From: Effrenium voratum
Taxonomy: Eukaryota; Sar; Dinophyceae; Suessiales; Symbiodiniaceae
Direction of reading: 5' to 3'
DNA length: 64,000 bases
NCBI GenBank assembly: GCA_963377175.1
Contig: CAUJNA010001446.1
Coordinates: 686,922 to 750,921, forward strand
Shown: in pieces, positions 56,201 through 64,000 of the stretch
Layout of the letters: each line of letters opens with the position of its first letter
Numbering within the stretch: the first letter of the stretch is position 1
Position numbers and translations under genes: made by a program
The notes under the pieces: model-generated
Seen by the model: only the letters and a program-made list of their open reading frames with translations
Told to the model about the DNA's origin: nothing
The model's database searches: none

Positions 56201-56560
56201 CTCTGCCAGCCTTCTCAAATCGATGTTAGACTCTTGTCTCTAGCGTTAGATGAGCAACTTCGGGCAAGTCAGGCATGTCTGCGCGATTGAAATTTACGGG
56301 GACACTGTTTACCATGACCATTCTCACTTAGCCATTGGCACAAGGCGGAATTCACAAGCTGGTTGGTCAATTGGGGGGGGGCCTCCTTTGCAGTGTGCAT
56401 CCTTGACTTTTGCCGGGGTGCACAAGTAAAAATAGAAACATGGTCGCGGACAGCCAGGTTTGACCCCGCCCTCTCAGAGGAGATCCGAGAAAAGGACCAG
56501 GAAAGAAGAGGCAAAGGGAAGGGCCGCGGAATGGCTCGGCAGAACTCGGAGGAAGATTAG
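45409..56560 (+). CDS. Gene B: RRM-containing RNA-binding protein, 12 exons
   Basis: Inferred exons: 45409-45576, 46143-46212, 46674-46790, 47752-47840, 49276-49365, 50394-50484, 51890-52034, 52182-52248, 53219-53325, 54855 to about 54914, about 55906-56055, and 56458-56560. The frame stays open across exons 1-10 and 11-12, giving about 420 residues. Residues 1-118 are acidic and Gly/Asp/Phe-rich, turning Lys/Gly-rich. Residues about 127-205 are one RRM, with RNP2 (VFVANV) and RNP1 (KGVCFVTF). An Arg/Asp repeat tract follows (DRFDRDRDRGDRGD), then a basic KGKGRGKK linker, a helical C-terminal region and a KGKGRG tail ending in TAG. RRM proteins bind single-stranded RNA; RD/RG tracts are typical of splicing or RNP factors. 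Only the exon 10/11 junction is unresolved. ATG 45409 is the first after a pyrimidine-AG acceptor. Confidence 0.75.
46143..46212 (+). CDS. Gene B exon 2
   Basis: It encodes VDFKGDLGLGKSDDFGLKDF and GLG, a Gly/Asp/Phe low-complexity segment continuing the style of exon 3. It uses a GC donor at 46213. An upstream open stretch (46085-46142) in the same frame could extend the exon if another acceptor is used. Confidence 0.6.
46674..46790 (+). CDS. Gene B exon 3
   Basis: It encodes LDDKSFGLGLGPDLDDF, then a Lys/Gly-rich run (KGKGKGKSKDKG). The acceptor is CGCAG|G; the GC donor (46791) opens a 961-nt intron. Confidence 0.65.
47752..47840 (+). CDS. Gene B exon 4 (RRM first half, RNP2)
   Basis: It encodes KQVFVANVADAHEDDLRAFF, the first strand and helix of the RRM. 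The GC donor (47841) is set by the fold: splicing CAG|GC to CAG|GC at 49275 gives AFFEQ-AGDVERLKV, the standard RRM order. Confidence 0.8.
48257..48760 (+). repeat. Degenerate GTGAT/GCTGT pentamer satellite in a gene B intron
   Basis: About 500 bases made of diverged 5-bp units (GTGAT, GTGAG, GCTGT), G/T-rich on this strand and ending in (GT)n. It lies in intron 4 of gene B (47841-49275), between the two RRM halves. Confidence 0.88.
49276..49365 (+). CDS. Gene B exon 5 (RRM middle, RNP1)
   Basis: It encodes AGDVERLKVLRNPDGSAKG and VCFVTFRTEDQ. KGVCFVTF is RNP1, with Phe residues placed to stack on RNA bases. It ends at CAG|GC. Confidence 0.85.
50212..50284. repeat. (GA)n microsatellite
   Basis: A GA-rich purine tract with an internal run of A residues, in intron 5 of gene B. 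Confidence 0.9.
50394..50484 (+). CDS. Gene B exon 6 (end of RRM)
   Basis: It encodes AQKALTFHNRPFEGGNIVVR, the last helix and strand of the RRM, then a KKGEKG linker. It follows CGCAG|G and ends at AAAG|GC. Confidence 0.83.
51890..52034 (+). CDS. Gene B exon 7 (Arg/Asp-rich tract)
   Basis: It encodes GDRFDRDRDRGDRGDRFDRF and similar Arg/Asp repeats after GCCCAG|G. Such RD tracts resemble charged domains of splicing-related proteins. Confidence 0.72.
52182..52248 (+). CDS. Gene B exon 8 (basic linker)
   Basis: It encodes NERKGKGRGKKGSADVDDAL and EE. The upstream intron (52035-52181) is only 147 nt. The GT donor (52249) lies about 60 bases before the (ACCC)n array. Confidence 0.65.
52308..52425. 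repeat. (ACCC)n array, about 29 copies
   Basis: A pure tetranucleotide array in intron 8 of gene B. The opposite strand is (GGGT)n and could form G-quadruplexes. The long minus-strand frames rich in Gly-Trp-Val that cross it are by-products. Confidence 0.95.
52812..52851. repeat. Perfect 20-bp direct repeat, two copies
   Basis: CTGAAGCCGTTTCATTCAGG occurs twice head to tail within intron 8 of gene B. Confidence 0.9.
53219..53325 (+). CDS. Gene B exon 9 (helical region)
   Basis: It encodes ALSGHDGPLRTSDFDFVARR and LGELRSRDKADGGS. CCAGG is shared by its GC donor (53326) and the acceptor at 54854, giving RFQEAMDMV after the join. Confidence 0.65.
54855..54914 (+). CDS. Gene B exon 10 (helical region)
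   Basis: It encodes FQEAMDMVLKYTSSKERLG, clearly helical. The 3' boundary is uncertain between about 54899 and 54914. Confidence 0.6.
55906..56055 (+). CDS. Gene B exon 11 (helical region)
   Basis: It encodes SMVEAVLPQDRGAVRKWTAY and VFTLLQKFLGVNLQFHSLR. Its 5' boundary is uncertain (candidates at 55895 and 55918). The GT donor at 56056 and the acceptor at 56457 share AGGTT and keep the frame. Confidence 0.6.
56458..56560 (+). CDS. Gene B exon 12 (C-terminus)
   Basis: It encodes FDPALSEEIREKDQERRGKG and a basic GRG tail, ending NSEED-TAG. This is the probable end of the protein. Confidence 0.65.
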
Positions 56561-59500
56561 TCTCTCCTCCCGTGACCTCTGGGTTCCAACAAATGGGTTC
56601 CAACTGAATGCTACGGTCACTGTCAAGCCGGAACCTGTTTATTAGAACCCGCTTAGGGTCCCCTGACTTACGGCATCTTCCAATGTCGGGGTGGAGCAAT
56701 GGGGCAAAGGCCAATAGGCAGATGTTCGAATATGCAGCCTTTCTCGTGTAACTGCTCAACTTGAAATGCGACGAGTGGGAATGTGGTGATGTTTCTTCTC
56801 GTTTCTGGCGTGCACTCCACTTCACCCTGGGAAAGGTCACTGAAAGCGGGCAGGGTTGCTCCCATGTTGAAACTCAGCCTGGCCGGCAGCTCACATAATG
56901 ACCCGATTGCGTTTTTGTGAATGGGAGCCGCCCAGCCCGCAAATGGAATGGGACCACGGCAGAAGCACGTTGCCGGCGTCCCACGTGGCGCCGATGTGGG
57001 CGAAGGATGTGCAGAGAGTGTCCTTTCTGACCATGTTCCGTTCTAGTTGGTCTATTTGAGACACTTTTGGTACGTTGTTTGCAGTGTGGTTTGGACTGGC
57101 CCACCCGGCAAAGAGACATGATATTTGCTGCGGCTTGCAACGTCCAGTCCACTCGGCTCGGGCCGTCGGGGCAACAACCCTTGGGCCTGGCGGTTTAAGT
57201 TAAATGAGTCTCAAGGCGCCCGCTCCGTGAGCGGGTGGGGGATGGGATGCGTGGGATGCGCCTGGAACGAAGCCAGCTCGCCTTGGGCTCTCCCGGCTCT
57301 TGGTTGCCCTTCGTGCCGCCAGGTTGATTGGCCATTCGCATGAAGCAAAGGCAAAGTATCGTCCCTTCGTTGGAGTTGTCGCAAGGAGAAATGCAGCCAG
57401 TGGATGCGATGAATTTGAAGCTTGGTGTCTTTCCTACGCAACATCTCTTGTGTTTCAGACGTGTAGCTTATGTGGCATGTCAGATCCCATTTCCTCCTCG
57501 GCTCCGTGGAAGTGTTCTGCTGGAGAGTTCCGCGAAATGTATGCATGCAGATGGCAAAAAGGTGCAAGCTGCAGCCTGGAGGAAACTCAGTTGGTATATG
57601 CTGCACACCGAATGGGTCAAGATGGTTCGGCCAGTAGTATATATGGTGTAAAGAGAGGGAGGTGTTTGTGTTTGTTGTAAAAATGTGCGTAGTTGGCATC
57701 AGGTCTTCGAACTCAGGTACTCAACCAAGCCGCGAATGACTTTGATGCTGCACTGAGACGTCCCCAGAGCTGATTGTGTGACACAACGGCACAGAATTTT
57801 GGCACCGAAAAGAACATGGGCACAGCCTTTGACCATATAGAAGTTATCCAAAAGTGGTATAGTTCCCTTTGTTGAGCAAGTGAGGTAGGGGAGCTGCAAT
57901 TTGTTGGTCCCCTGTTGGCAATTTGGCGTTGGCAGTACTTTGCGACCAATTATGACAATAGTTGTCCATGGTTCTCGCTATTGTTTGTGCACGACGACAG
58001 ACAGATTCACTGCCCCTGGCTTGCCTTTGCACGAACGGCTTCTGACATGAACTTGCTTGGACTTGCGCTTGCTGTTCTCAAGCATGCTATTTGGCGATCC
58101 TTTGTTTGCTTCAAACATAAAAAGCTGTTGGTCTCAATTTCCTCTATTGGTTCACCATAGTCCATCTATGTATTTGTTGAAAATGACATTTGGATGGACG
58201 AATCCTCCACCTACAAGTGGTTTATCCCCATACTTGTATAGCTCCATTTCTCTTAGGCGCAGGGTTCTGTCCATCCACAAGGGGGTCACGGGTGGTTTGG
58301 GGCGGGTGGTTTGGGAATGAAGCCTCAGGAGCTCCACGCCCGTGCGCCCTGGCCCGGACCCTACCTCGCAGGCTTCGAGCCGAGGGCCTGAACCCACAGA
58401 CGCCAATTTGTCCGGGTGATTTTTTTCATACCAGGATCACGGGCAAATGGGAGAAGGGTTCCATTGTATGGAGCCTTTGGGTATAGGATTGCAGTCAATG
58501 CTGCCTGCTCACGAGTCTGTCTAATGTTGTGGTCAGGTAAAGTCAGATTGTTGCTCTAGGCTTCTACCTGTTCCAAGGCAAGACCTGAAGAATTTGCATG
58601 CATAGGTTTCTCACTTCACATGGCGTTGTGTGCATCACTTTTTAACGTGGTATTCTACATGGTCGTCATATCAACGGAGCCAGGGATATGCAGCCTTTAC
58701 TGGCGCTTGCACCCCCCATTGTGTGGTATTTCCCAGGGGCCGCCGAGCACTCTCATGTTCCTTGTGGCTTGGGTTGGGGTTGCTTGACCATGGCCTTTGT
58801 CAGGGCCGCCCCAAACACCATGCCGATCGACCCCTTTTTTTGAAAGACTGAGCTGGTCTAAGCGGGTCCCAACCTGAGCCAGGCCGTTTTGAGGCCGGCG
58901 CATTTCCTTCCGAGGTTCTGATGTGGAGGAAAGACTGTGGTGACCTGAGCGTGGGAAGTGGACCACCAACCAACGAGCTAAGATAAGTAGCGAGAATTGC
59001 TCATGGCCGGTTGGGGGGTGCCTGGATCAGCTCAGGGTAGGCTGACGCTCTTAATACCCTTGTAGCCTCGGAGACTCCCAAAAGTTGGCTCCCTGACAAT
59101 CCTTCTACCAATTTCATGGGTGGGCTCATTTTGGGGGCTTAAACGAGGACGAACTGCTGGTTTCAGCGTCAGGTTTTGGAATTGTATAATTTGCAGCTGC
59201 TCTGTACCTTGCTTTGCCCACTCACCGAGTGCCCAGGCCACAAGACGAAGAGAGCGTCGCCTCTGTGCTGCCGCTTGGACTTGTCGTAATGGGATGTTGC
59301 TTGATGACCTTCTCTGGTGTTCGAGTTGTTGGACCTGCTTAGGACGGGTTTAGGGTTTGGTTTGGGCTGGGTCTAGGTGGGTTAATTGGCCGTCTAAATG
59401 TATAAACTCTGAGACTGACCTACGACATCAGAAGAGTGCAACTGTCAAGAGACTCGAGTTGGCAGTTGGTCAGCAATTTCCCGACCACTAGCACCAGCTC

Positions 59501-60010
59501 TTGAAACACTTGAGTAGCAGGAACATCTTCCGGAATTCTGCTTTTGGCCCTAACTTCCTGCAGATTATCCCGTAAACAAACTCTCCGACCATGGCAAAAA
59601 GTTGGAATGGGCAAAGCCGCCATTGCCATCAGTTAAGTCTACAGAAATTTGCCGCATCCCCTGTGGCGACAAAGGTCTAACTTTTTGGGATCCTCGCCAA
59701 CAGGTTTGTGGTCTCGTCATCGGTGGCTGCCTGGGTGGTCGGCCGCGCTGGCCGTACCGACGCTCGGCATCGCTTGTGGCATGATGGGAAGGGGGGGGAC
59801 GGAGGAACAGAGGTGCTAGTTTCATCTAGTTGTTGGGTAGTTTAGATCCATCTGGCTGCCAATTCCTGATTGAGTTTCATTTGGAGGTTTGAAGGTGCCC
59901 TGTGGAAACCTGCGGGCTGCTTAATTGTTTCAACTCGGCTGCCTGAGATATACAAAACACTTTGTACTTGGTAAGCAGGGGAATCGTGTAAGACCCAAAG
60001 GCAACCAACC
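56561..60010. other. Stretch without a recognised gene
   Basis: No exon chain or domain could be supported. A segment near 57510-57620 (SAKCMHADGKKVQAAAWRKL) has a natural-looking composition but no clear splice partners. Confidence 0.45.
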
Positions 60011-60241
60011 ATGGCAAGCCATCAATCTTCCTGGTGCGAAACGTTTCCCTATTCGCAACCCGAAGCACACCTACCTGGGCGAATTAGCCGTGATGAAGCC
60101 AAAAGAGACCTTGTGTATGCTAAAGCAGCGTTCGGGCGGCACTTGCGTATCCAAAGAATATCCAAAGCTGGTCAATTTGAACGCCCAGCTCGGAAGTTGT
60201 CGTTTGAGCCGGATTTGGGGTCCGGACATGGGGCGTTGTGA
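60011..60241 (+). CDS. Small ORF, 76 codons (unidentified)
   Basis: ATG 60011 opens a frame encoding a basic, hydrophilic peptide (RISRDEAKRDLVYAKAAFGR, then KAGQFERPARKLSFEPD) that ends at TGA. The amino-acid mix is protein-like, and no obvious repeat explains it. A GTAAGCAG|G lies about 30 bases upstream. No family is recognised. Confidence 0.3.
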   Translation: MASHQSSWCETFPYSQPEAHLPGRISRDEAKRDLVYAKAAFGRHLRIQRISKAGQFERPARKLSFEPDLGSGHGAL

Positions 60242-61249
60242 CTGTCAGGAGCACCACGAAGAGCAGAGCAGCTTCCAGCGTTTTCGTGTTGCTTCATAAA
60301 TGTGATCCAGAGTCCTTCTTCTGCATCCATCCCATCAGGGTGCCCGAAATGTACAACTTGTACTTGGCCCAATACTTGCATTTGTGGGTGACCCTTACCC
60401 GCACTCTCGGCCTTTGCCGCCGCTGACTGCTAGAGATGGCGTGAGTGCAGGCAAGGCAGCGCACAATTATGATGCTTGTTGACGGCACCTTGCAACCCTT
60501 CACTTCTCCTCATCTTTGCAAGTTGCAACCTGACAATTCACATGGGCGGTTTTGACGAATGTCAGCCAGGGTTACTGCGCCTAGGCAGGGCTGTCCCATT
60601 CAAGACGGTTGCGCTATTCTGGGAATTTCCTCAGGCGATTTATGGGTAGCTTCCCCACCAAACTGGGTCTTGTGCACACAATTGTGAGGCCTTCAACTAT
60701 GTTTGCTACTAAATTGCTGCCCGGAGCCTCCATGCCCCCTCATGTCGGCATGGGGTAGTTTGCCTATAGTTATTTTGTTGGTGCAGTGACCCCCCGCCCC
60801 CATTTTTGGCAATGGAGGGAGTGAGTGAAAGAGAGAGAGAGAGAGAGACCTCCATGTTTGAATGGTCATGACCACCCCCAGCAAAACGGAAGCAACAAAG
60901 AAACAGAGAAAACATGCTCAAAATAAATAGCAAATAAACAAAGAAGCAAAGAACGAAAACAGCAAGACAGAAACTACCAAAAAACACAAATCTGAAAAAA
61001 AACAAAAGCAGCAATAAATTAATACATGCATGAATCACTAGATAAATAGATGCAGAAACACTTGGGGGATTCCTCCATCTTTTTCGTTGTCATGACCACC
61101 GAGCTAGAGCATGTACCCAAACAACATGCGGAGTACCTCCATTTTTAAATTTTATGGTCATCACCAGGACCTCCACACCACCCCTCCCCAGAATGTTGGG
61201 GTAATGTCCCTCATGTTTGGCAATACAGCGGGAGAGTAAGAGAGGGAAG

Positions 61250-61282
<33 letters not shown>

Positions 61283-61360
61283 TTAATATGTATATATATA
61301 TTATACACTGACACGTAAAAAGAGAGGGAGAGAGAGAGCTCCATGTTTACGTGCTCATGC
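60242..61360. other. Non-coding stretch with composite GA-microsatellite modules
   Basis: GA tracts at about 60829-60849, 61249-61276 and 61321-61338, a T-poor A-rich tract (60885-61040) and a TA tract near 61285 occur here. Around them the words CTCCATGTTT/CTCCATTTTT and GGTCATGACCACC recur (60850, 61072, 61136, 61340). Confidence 0.6.
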
Positions 61361-61504
61361 CCACCCACCCACCCACCCACCCACCCACCCACCCACCCAC
61401 CCACCCACCCACCCACCCACCCACCCACCCACCCACCCACCCACCCACCCACCCACCCACCCCCACCCCCACCCACCCACCCACCCACCCACCCACCCAC
61501 CCCA
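61361..61504. repeat. (ACCC)n array, about 35 copies
   Basis: A tetranucleotide array interrupted by ACCCCC variants near 61460. It ends about 50 bases upstream of a KH-encoding exon of gene C. Confidence 0.95.
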
Positions 61505-61554
61505 TCCCCACCCCAAAAAAAACAAACAACAGGGATGCCAGGAATGACCTCCAG

Positions 61555-61653
61555 TTTGGTTTCACCTGACTTCGGCTCCGGGTCTGCGCGCGGCAAGCGG
61601 TGCGAGGTCTCCGAGATCCGCTCCAAGAGCGGTGCGGCGGTGGAGGTCGCCAG
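61555..61653 (+). CDS. Gene C exon 1 (KH core)
   Basis: It follows CTCCAG (61554) and the (ACCC)n array. The frame is fixed by the KH pattern EIRSKSGAAVEV. It ends at a GA donor (61654). Confidence 0.65.
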
Positions 61654-62633
61654 GACTCGGGGCTTTCCTGGTTCCTCAAGCGGGCATTTGCTTGGAGGTC
61701 AACGGGGTTTCCAGTTTGGTTGCGTTTGGAGGGGTTCTCTCAAATTATTTTGGGGTGGTGTCCCTTTTGGCCGCCAAGCTGGGCAATTGATTCTCTCTTG
61801 TCCAAAGCCAACCTTCTGACCTTTTGGTTCTCCGATTGGTCCATGTTTGGTCATGGCCCCAAAAGGTTAACCTTGTAGTTCTGTGTCCTTTGGGCAACTG
61901 AGAATTGGAGGTCACAGGGTTCCAGTTTGGGGGTTGTCCCAAACAACTTTGGGGTGATTTCCCTTTTGGCCACCATTCAGAGGAACAGGAATTCCCCGGT
62001 CGCATCGATCGATCCAAAAGTGTCCAACTCCCACACAGCTAAAGCACGGCGTCAAATCCAAAACCCAAGGGAAGGCCACGGGATTTTCGTGGTGAACTAA
62101 GTGGGCTCCATGGGTTCTTTTCAACATGGCGGGTCTATAAACCCACCCAAAAAAGAGGTTTACATGATTTGAGAAGCCCCCGCCCATTGTGGAGGGGGGG
62201 TTTGGCTTTGGAGGGACCGAGAAACCGACCGGCCATTTTGAATGTTCTCATATTTGCCGCCCAAGCCACTTGCGGGTTCCACTGCCAATTCCCGTACTGC
62301 GGGCCTGTGTTGATTCTACTTTGCGTCCAGCTGCGGCTTGCGGATGCCCCAGTTGTTCGGGAAAAACAGAACAAATTGGCACGTCTCTACTTCTAACTGT
62401 CCTGGCTGCATTTGAACCCCTTAGCTTCCCAAGTTTGGACCGCAGCCGCTCCCTCCCTCCCCTTCCCTCCCCTTTTCTCCCTCCCGTTGCAACGCGCCGG
62501 AAGAAATCCCCGGCTGTAGGACGGGTGGCCCCCTGCGGCTGGTCGAGCTGCGGGGCGGAGCGCGGGAGAGGCGCAAGGCGGTGCAGCTGCTGCTGGACAC
62601 CATCGAGGCGCTGAGCGGACGAATGGGGGGGGG
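61555..62633 (+). CDS. Gene C: KH-domain protein (partial, two exons)
   Basis: Exon 1 (about 61555-61653) encodes GKRCEVSEIRSKSGAAVEVA, the binding loop, helix and second strand of a KH domain. Exon 2 (62520-62633) encodes GGPLRLVELRGGARERRKAV and QLLLDTIEALSG, its third strand and last helix. Splicing at GCCAG|GA and TGTAG|GA (866-nt intron, 61654-62519) restores the fold as VEVAR-TGGPLRLVELRGG, with the phase kept. This makes a GA-AG intron whose ends share AGGAC. A long pyrimidine tract (62452-62485) precedes the acceptor. The GXXG loop reads ARGKRC, so Lys-Arg occupies the variable positions but the final Gly is Cys. The upstream exon with the first strand and the downstream exons were not found. 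Exon 2 probably ends at GGGG|GTGAGG (62634). Confidence 0.7.
62520..62633 (+). CDS. Gene C exon 2 (end of KH)
   Basis: It encodes RLVELRGGARERRKAVQLLL and DTIEALSGRM. The start after GTAG (62519) is supported by the shared AGGAC and by phase. Confidence 0.68.
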
Positions 62634-62706
62634 GTGAGGCAGGGTGGGTGGGGGTGGGGTTGGGGGTGGGGGGGGGCATGGGGGTGGGGGGTGTGTGCGG
62701 GGGGTG
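62622..62706 (+). repeat. G-run tract (possible G-quadruplexes) at a splice donor
   Basis: Repeated GGGTGGG/GGGGTGGGG runs begin at the end of gene C exon 2 and fill the first 70 bases of the following intron. Confidence 0.8.
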
Positions 62707-64000
62707 GGTCTCTTTTGTTTTCTGAGAAACTTGGTTTTTGCGGTGTTCTGGTGAATTGGCTGTAAAAGCACGCCCGCAAAAGGTACCAACGCAAAAAGCA
62801 GAGAACGAAAAAGGGGTGGAAGGGAAATATGAATTCAAGGGACACCAGAAGGCAGCCATTTCCGGTGGCGGCTGTGTTTTTGGAGCGCAGGCTCTCAATT
62901 CTCCTCCGAAAAAACAAGAACAACAAACAAGAATCGGTACACCCTCTATAAGGCGGCTACATATATATACCCAGTGGGTCCCGAAGCCATTGTGAGGTGG
63001 TACTTGGATTTCAAGACCATGCTGGGGCTAATCTGGGCCCAGGACCATTGTGGCGAAAATTAACGCTTTAGGGGTCAGGGTGTTTGCATGGAGTTTCTGC
63101 ATTTGGCTCAAGACAGCACTTTTACCCCACAGCTGTGCTCAAGATCGAACCTAAGCCCCATCAAAGCGCTCATCATCAAACTACTGTGCAAGATGTTGAT
63201 GCTTCATCCTAAGATCACAGTCACATGCATCAGGCAAAGATACATGCGCAATCCAAAGTACAGTAAGCGCTACATAGAAAACCAAGTGTCCCCAAAAAGA
63301 CACGCTTGAGCACAGTGAGCTCGAGGCATCGCTTGTGCGTTCCAGCTGCGATGCCTTAACAGCAAGCCAACTCAGCCAGCAAATGCAAACATATGCGACA
63401 TTGAATAGGTGTCTGGCGGACCAAGCGCCCGATGTAATCTTCCTGCATGTAGGAATGGTAGCTCCTGTAATTGATTCCTAGGCAGCAGATGGGCACGCAA
63501 ATGCATGGCCAAACCTTGATCAAGGACTACAAGGCCGGCTTGTGCTGCCAAAGCCACTTTCAGTCATCTGAAAGTAGCAGATCTCCTGCCAAGCCTGGGC
63601 AACACAAATATCACAAGTTCATTTCTTTTTGCGTTCCAATGTTTGCAGTATTTTCCCAAATGCAAACCAAGCAACATGCAATTTTGGCCTTACTGCCCAA
63701 AGGCGCTGTCCATGTTGCAAGGCCTCCTCCGCAAGGATGTAGTAGGATGCCAAGCACATGTCCTTAATAAGCTACTTGGGCAGTTTCACATATCAGTTTC
63801 AATTTGCAGCAACAAGTGCTAGCCACTGGACGCATCATGATCAGGATATTTTAAGTTTGGTGCTATCCGAATATAGACAAAGTCACACAGGACTGTTGCA
63901 TGGCCATCGCTTCGGCAGCTGACAGGTAGCGCCCCGCTTGCTCAGAAAGAGCATGGAAGTTCGCCAGGTGGTACCTTTGTGCCGGGAGCCCAAGCTCAGA
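62707..64000. other. End of the window; no confident gene
   Basis: It may be intron or 3' part of gene C. A segment at about 63482-63600 (QMGTQMHGQTLIKDYKAGLC) after CCTAG|G is a weak exon candidate. A TATATATA word lies near 62960. Nothing else is recognised. Confidence 0.35.

Noticed and set aside
61090..61626. 178-codon minus-strand Gly/Trp/Val ORF
   Set aside because: A product of the second (ACCC)n array and GA microsatellites.

Overview
The window looks like nuclear DNA of a dinoflagellate, most likely a symbiodiniacean-type genome (the family level is inference). Four observations support this. (1) A complete 22-nt dinoflagellate spliced-leader sequence lies at 10274-10295. (2) Protein domains are split over many short exons, all on the + strand. 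(3) The introns use GC and GA donors as well as GT, and nearly every reconstructed junction reads AG|G on both sides. (4) Long gene-poor stretches hold microsatellites, minisatellites and retroelements. No bacterial operon, rRNA, tRNA or CRISPR array was seen.

Layout. 1-2.3 kb: low-complexity DNA. 2.3-3.0 kb: a small two-exon membrane-protein gene. 3-10.3 kb: no recognisable gene, with degenerate telomere-like repeats. 10.27-13.53 kb: a decayed non-LTR (LINE-like) retrotransposon with endonuclease, reverse-transcriptase and RNase H remnants; its 5' end is the spliced leader. 13.5-14.4 kb: GC-rich tandem repeats. 17.7-18.8 kb: a gene resembling the DUF674 family. 21170-28974: a full-length Ty1/copia-type LTR retrotransposon with identical 177-bp LTRs, one intact 1965-codon gag-pol frame and an extra 360-codon ORF downstream of pol, sitting in a TC microsatellite. 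29.4-30.0 kb: exons of an unidentified gene.

30.9-62.6 kb: three + strand genes for predicted RNA-binding proteins. Gene A (30892 to at least 40152) has two KH domains. Gene B (45409-56560, 12 exons, about 420 codons) has one RRM, flanked by Asp/Gly- and Lys/Gly-rich linkers and an Arg/Asp-rich tract, then a helical C-terminal region. Gene C (61.55-62.63 kb and beyond) has another KH domain. A small gene for a membrane-anchored protein lies between A and B. Intron 3 of gene A holds a 1.1-kb AT-rich insertion that forms a palindrome with 353-bp arms. Other introns of genes A and B hold a GTGAT-type satellite, an (ACCC)n array and inverted repeat arrays.

The exon boundaries of genes A-C were built by hand: keeping the reading frame, restoring the KH or RRM fold across the junction, and using the AG|G pattern. 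They are inferences that transcript data could confirm or refute. First exons were placed at the first ATG after a pyrimidine-rich AG, which would also serve as a spliced-leader acceptor.
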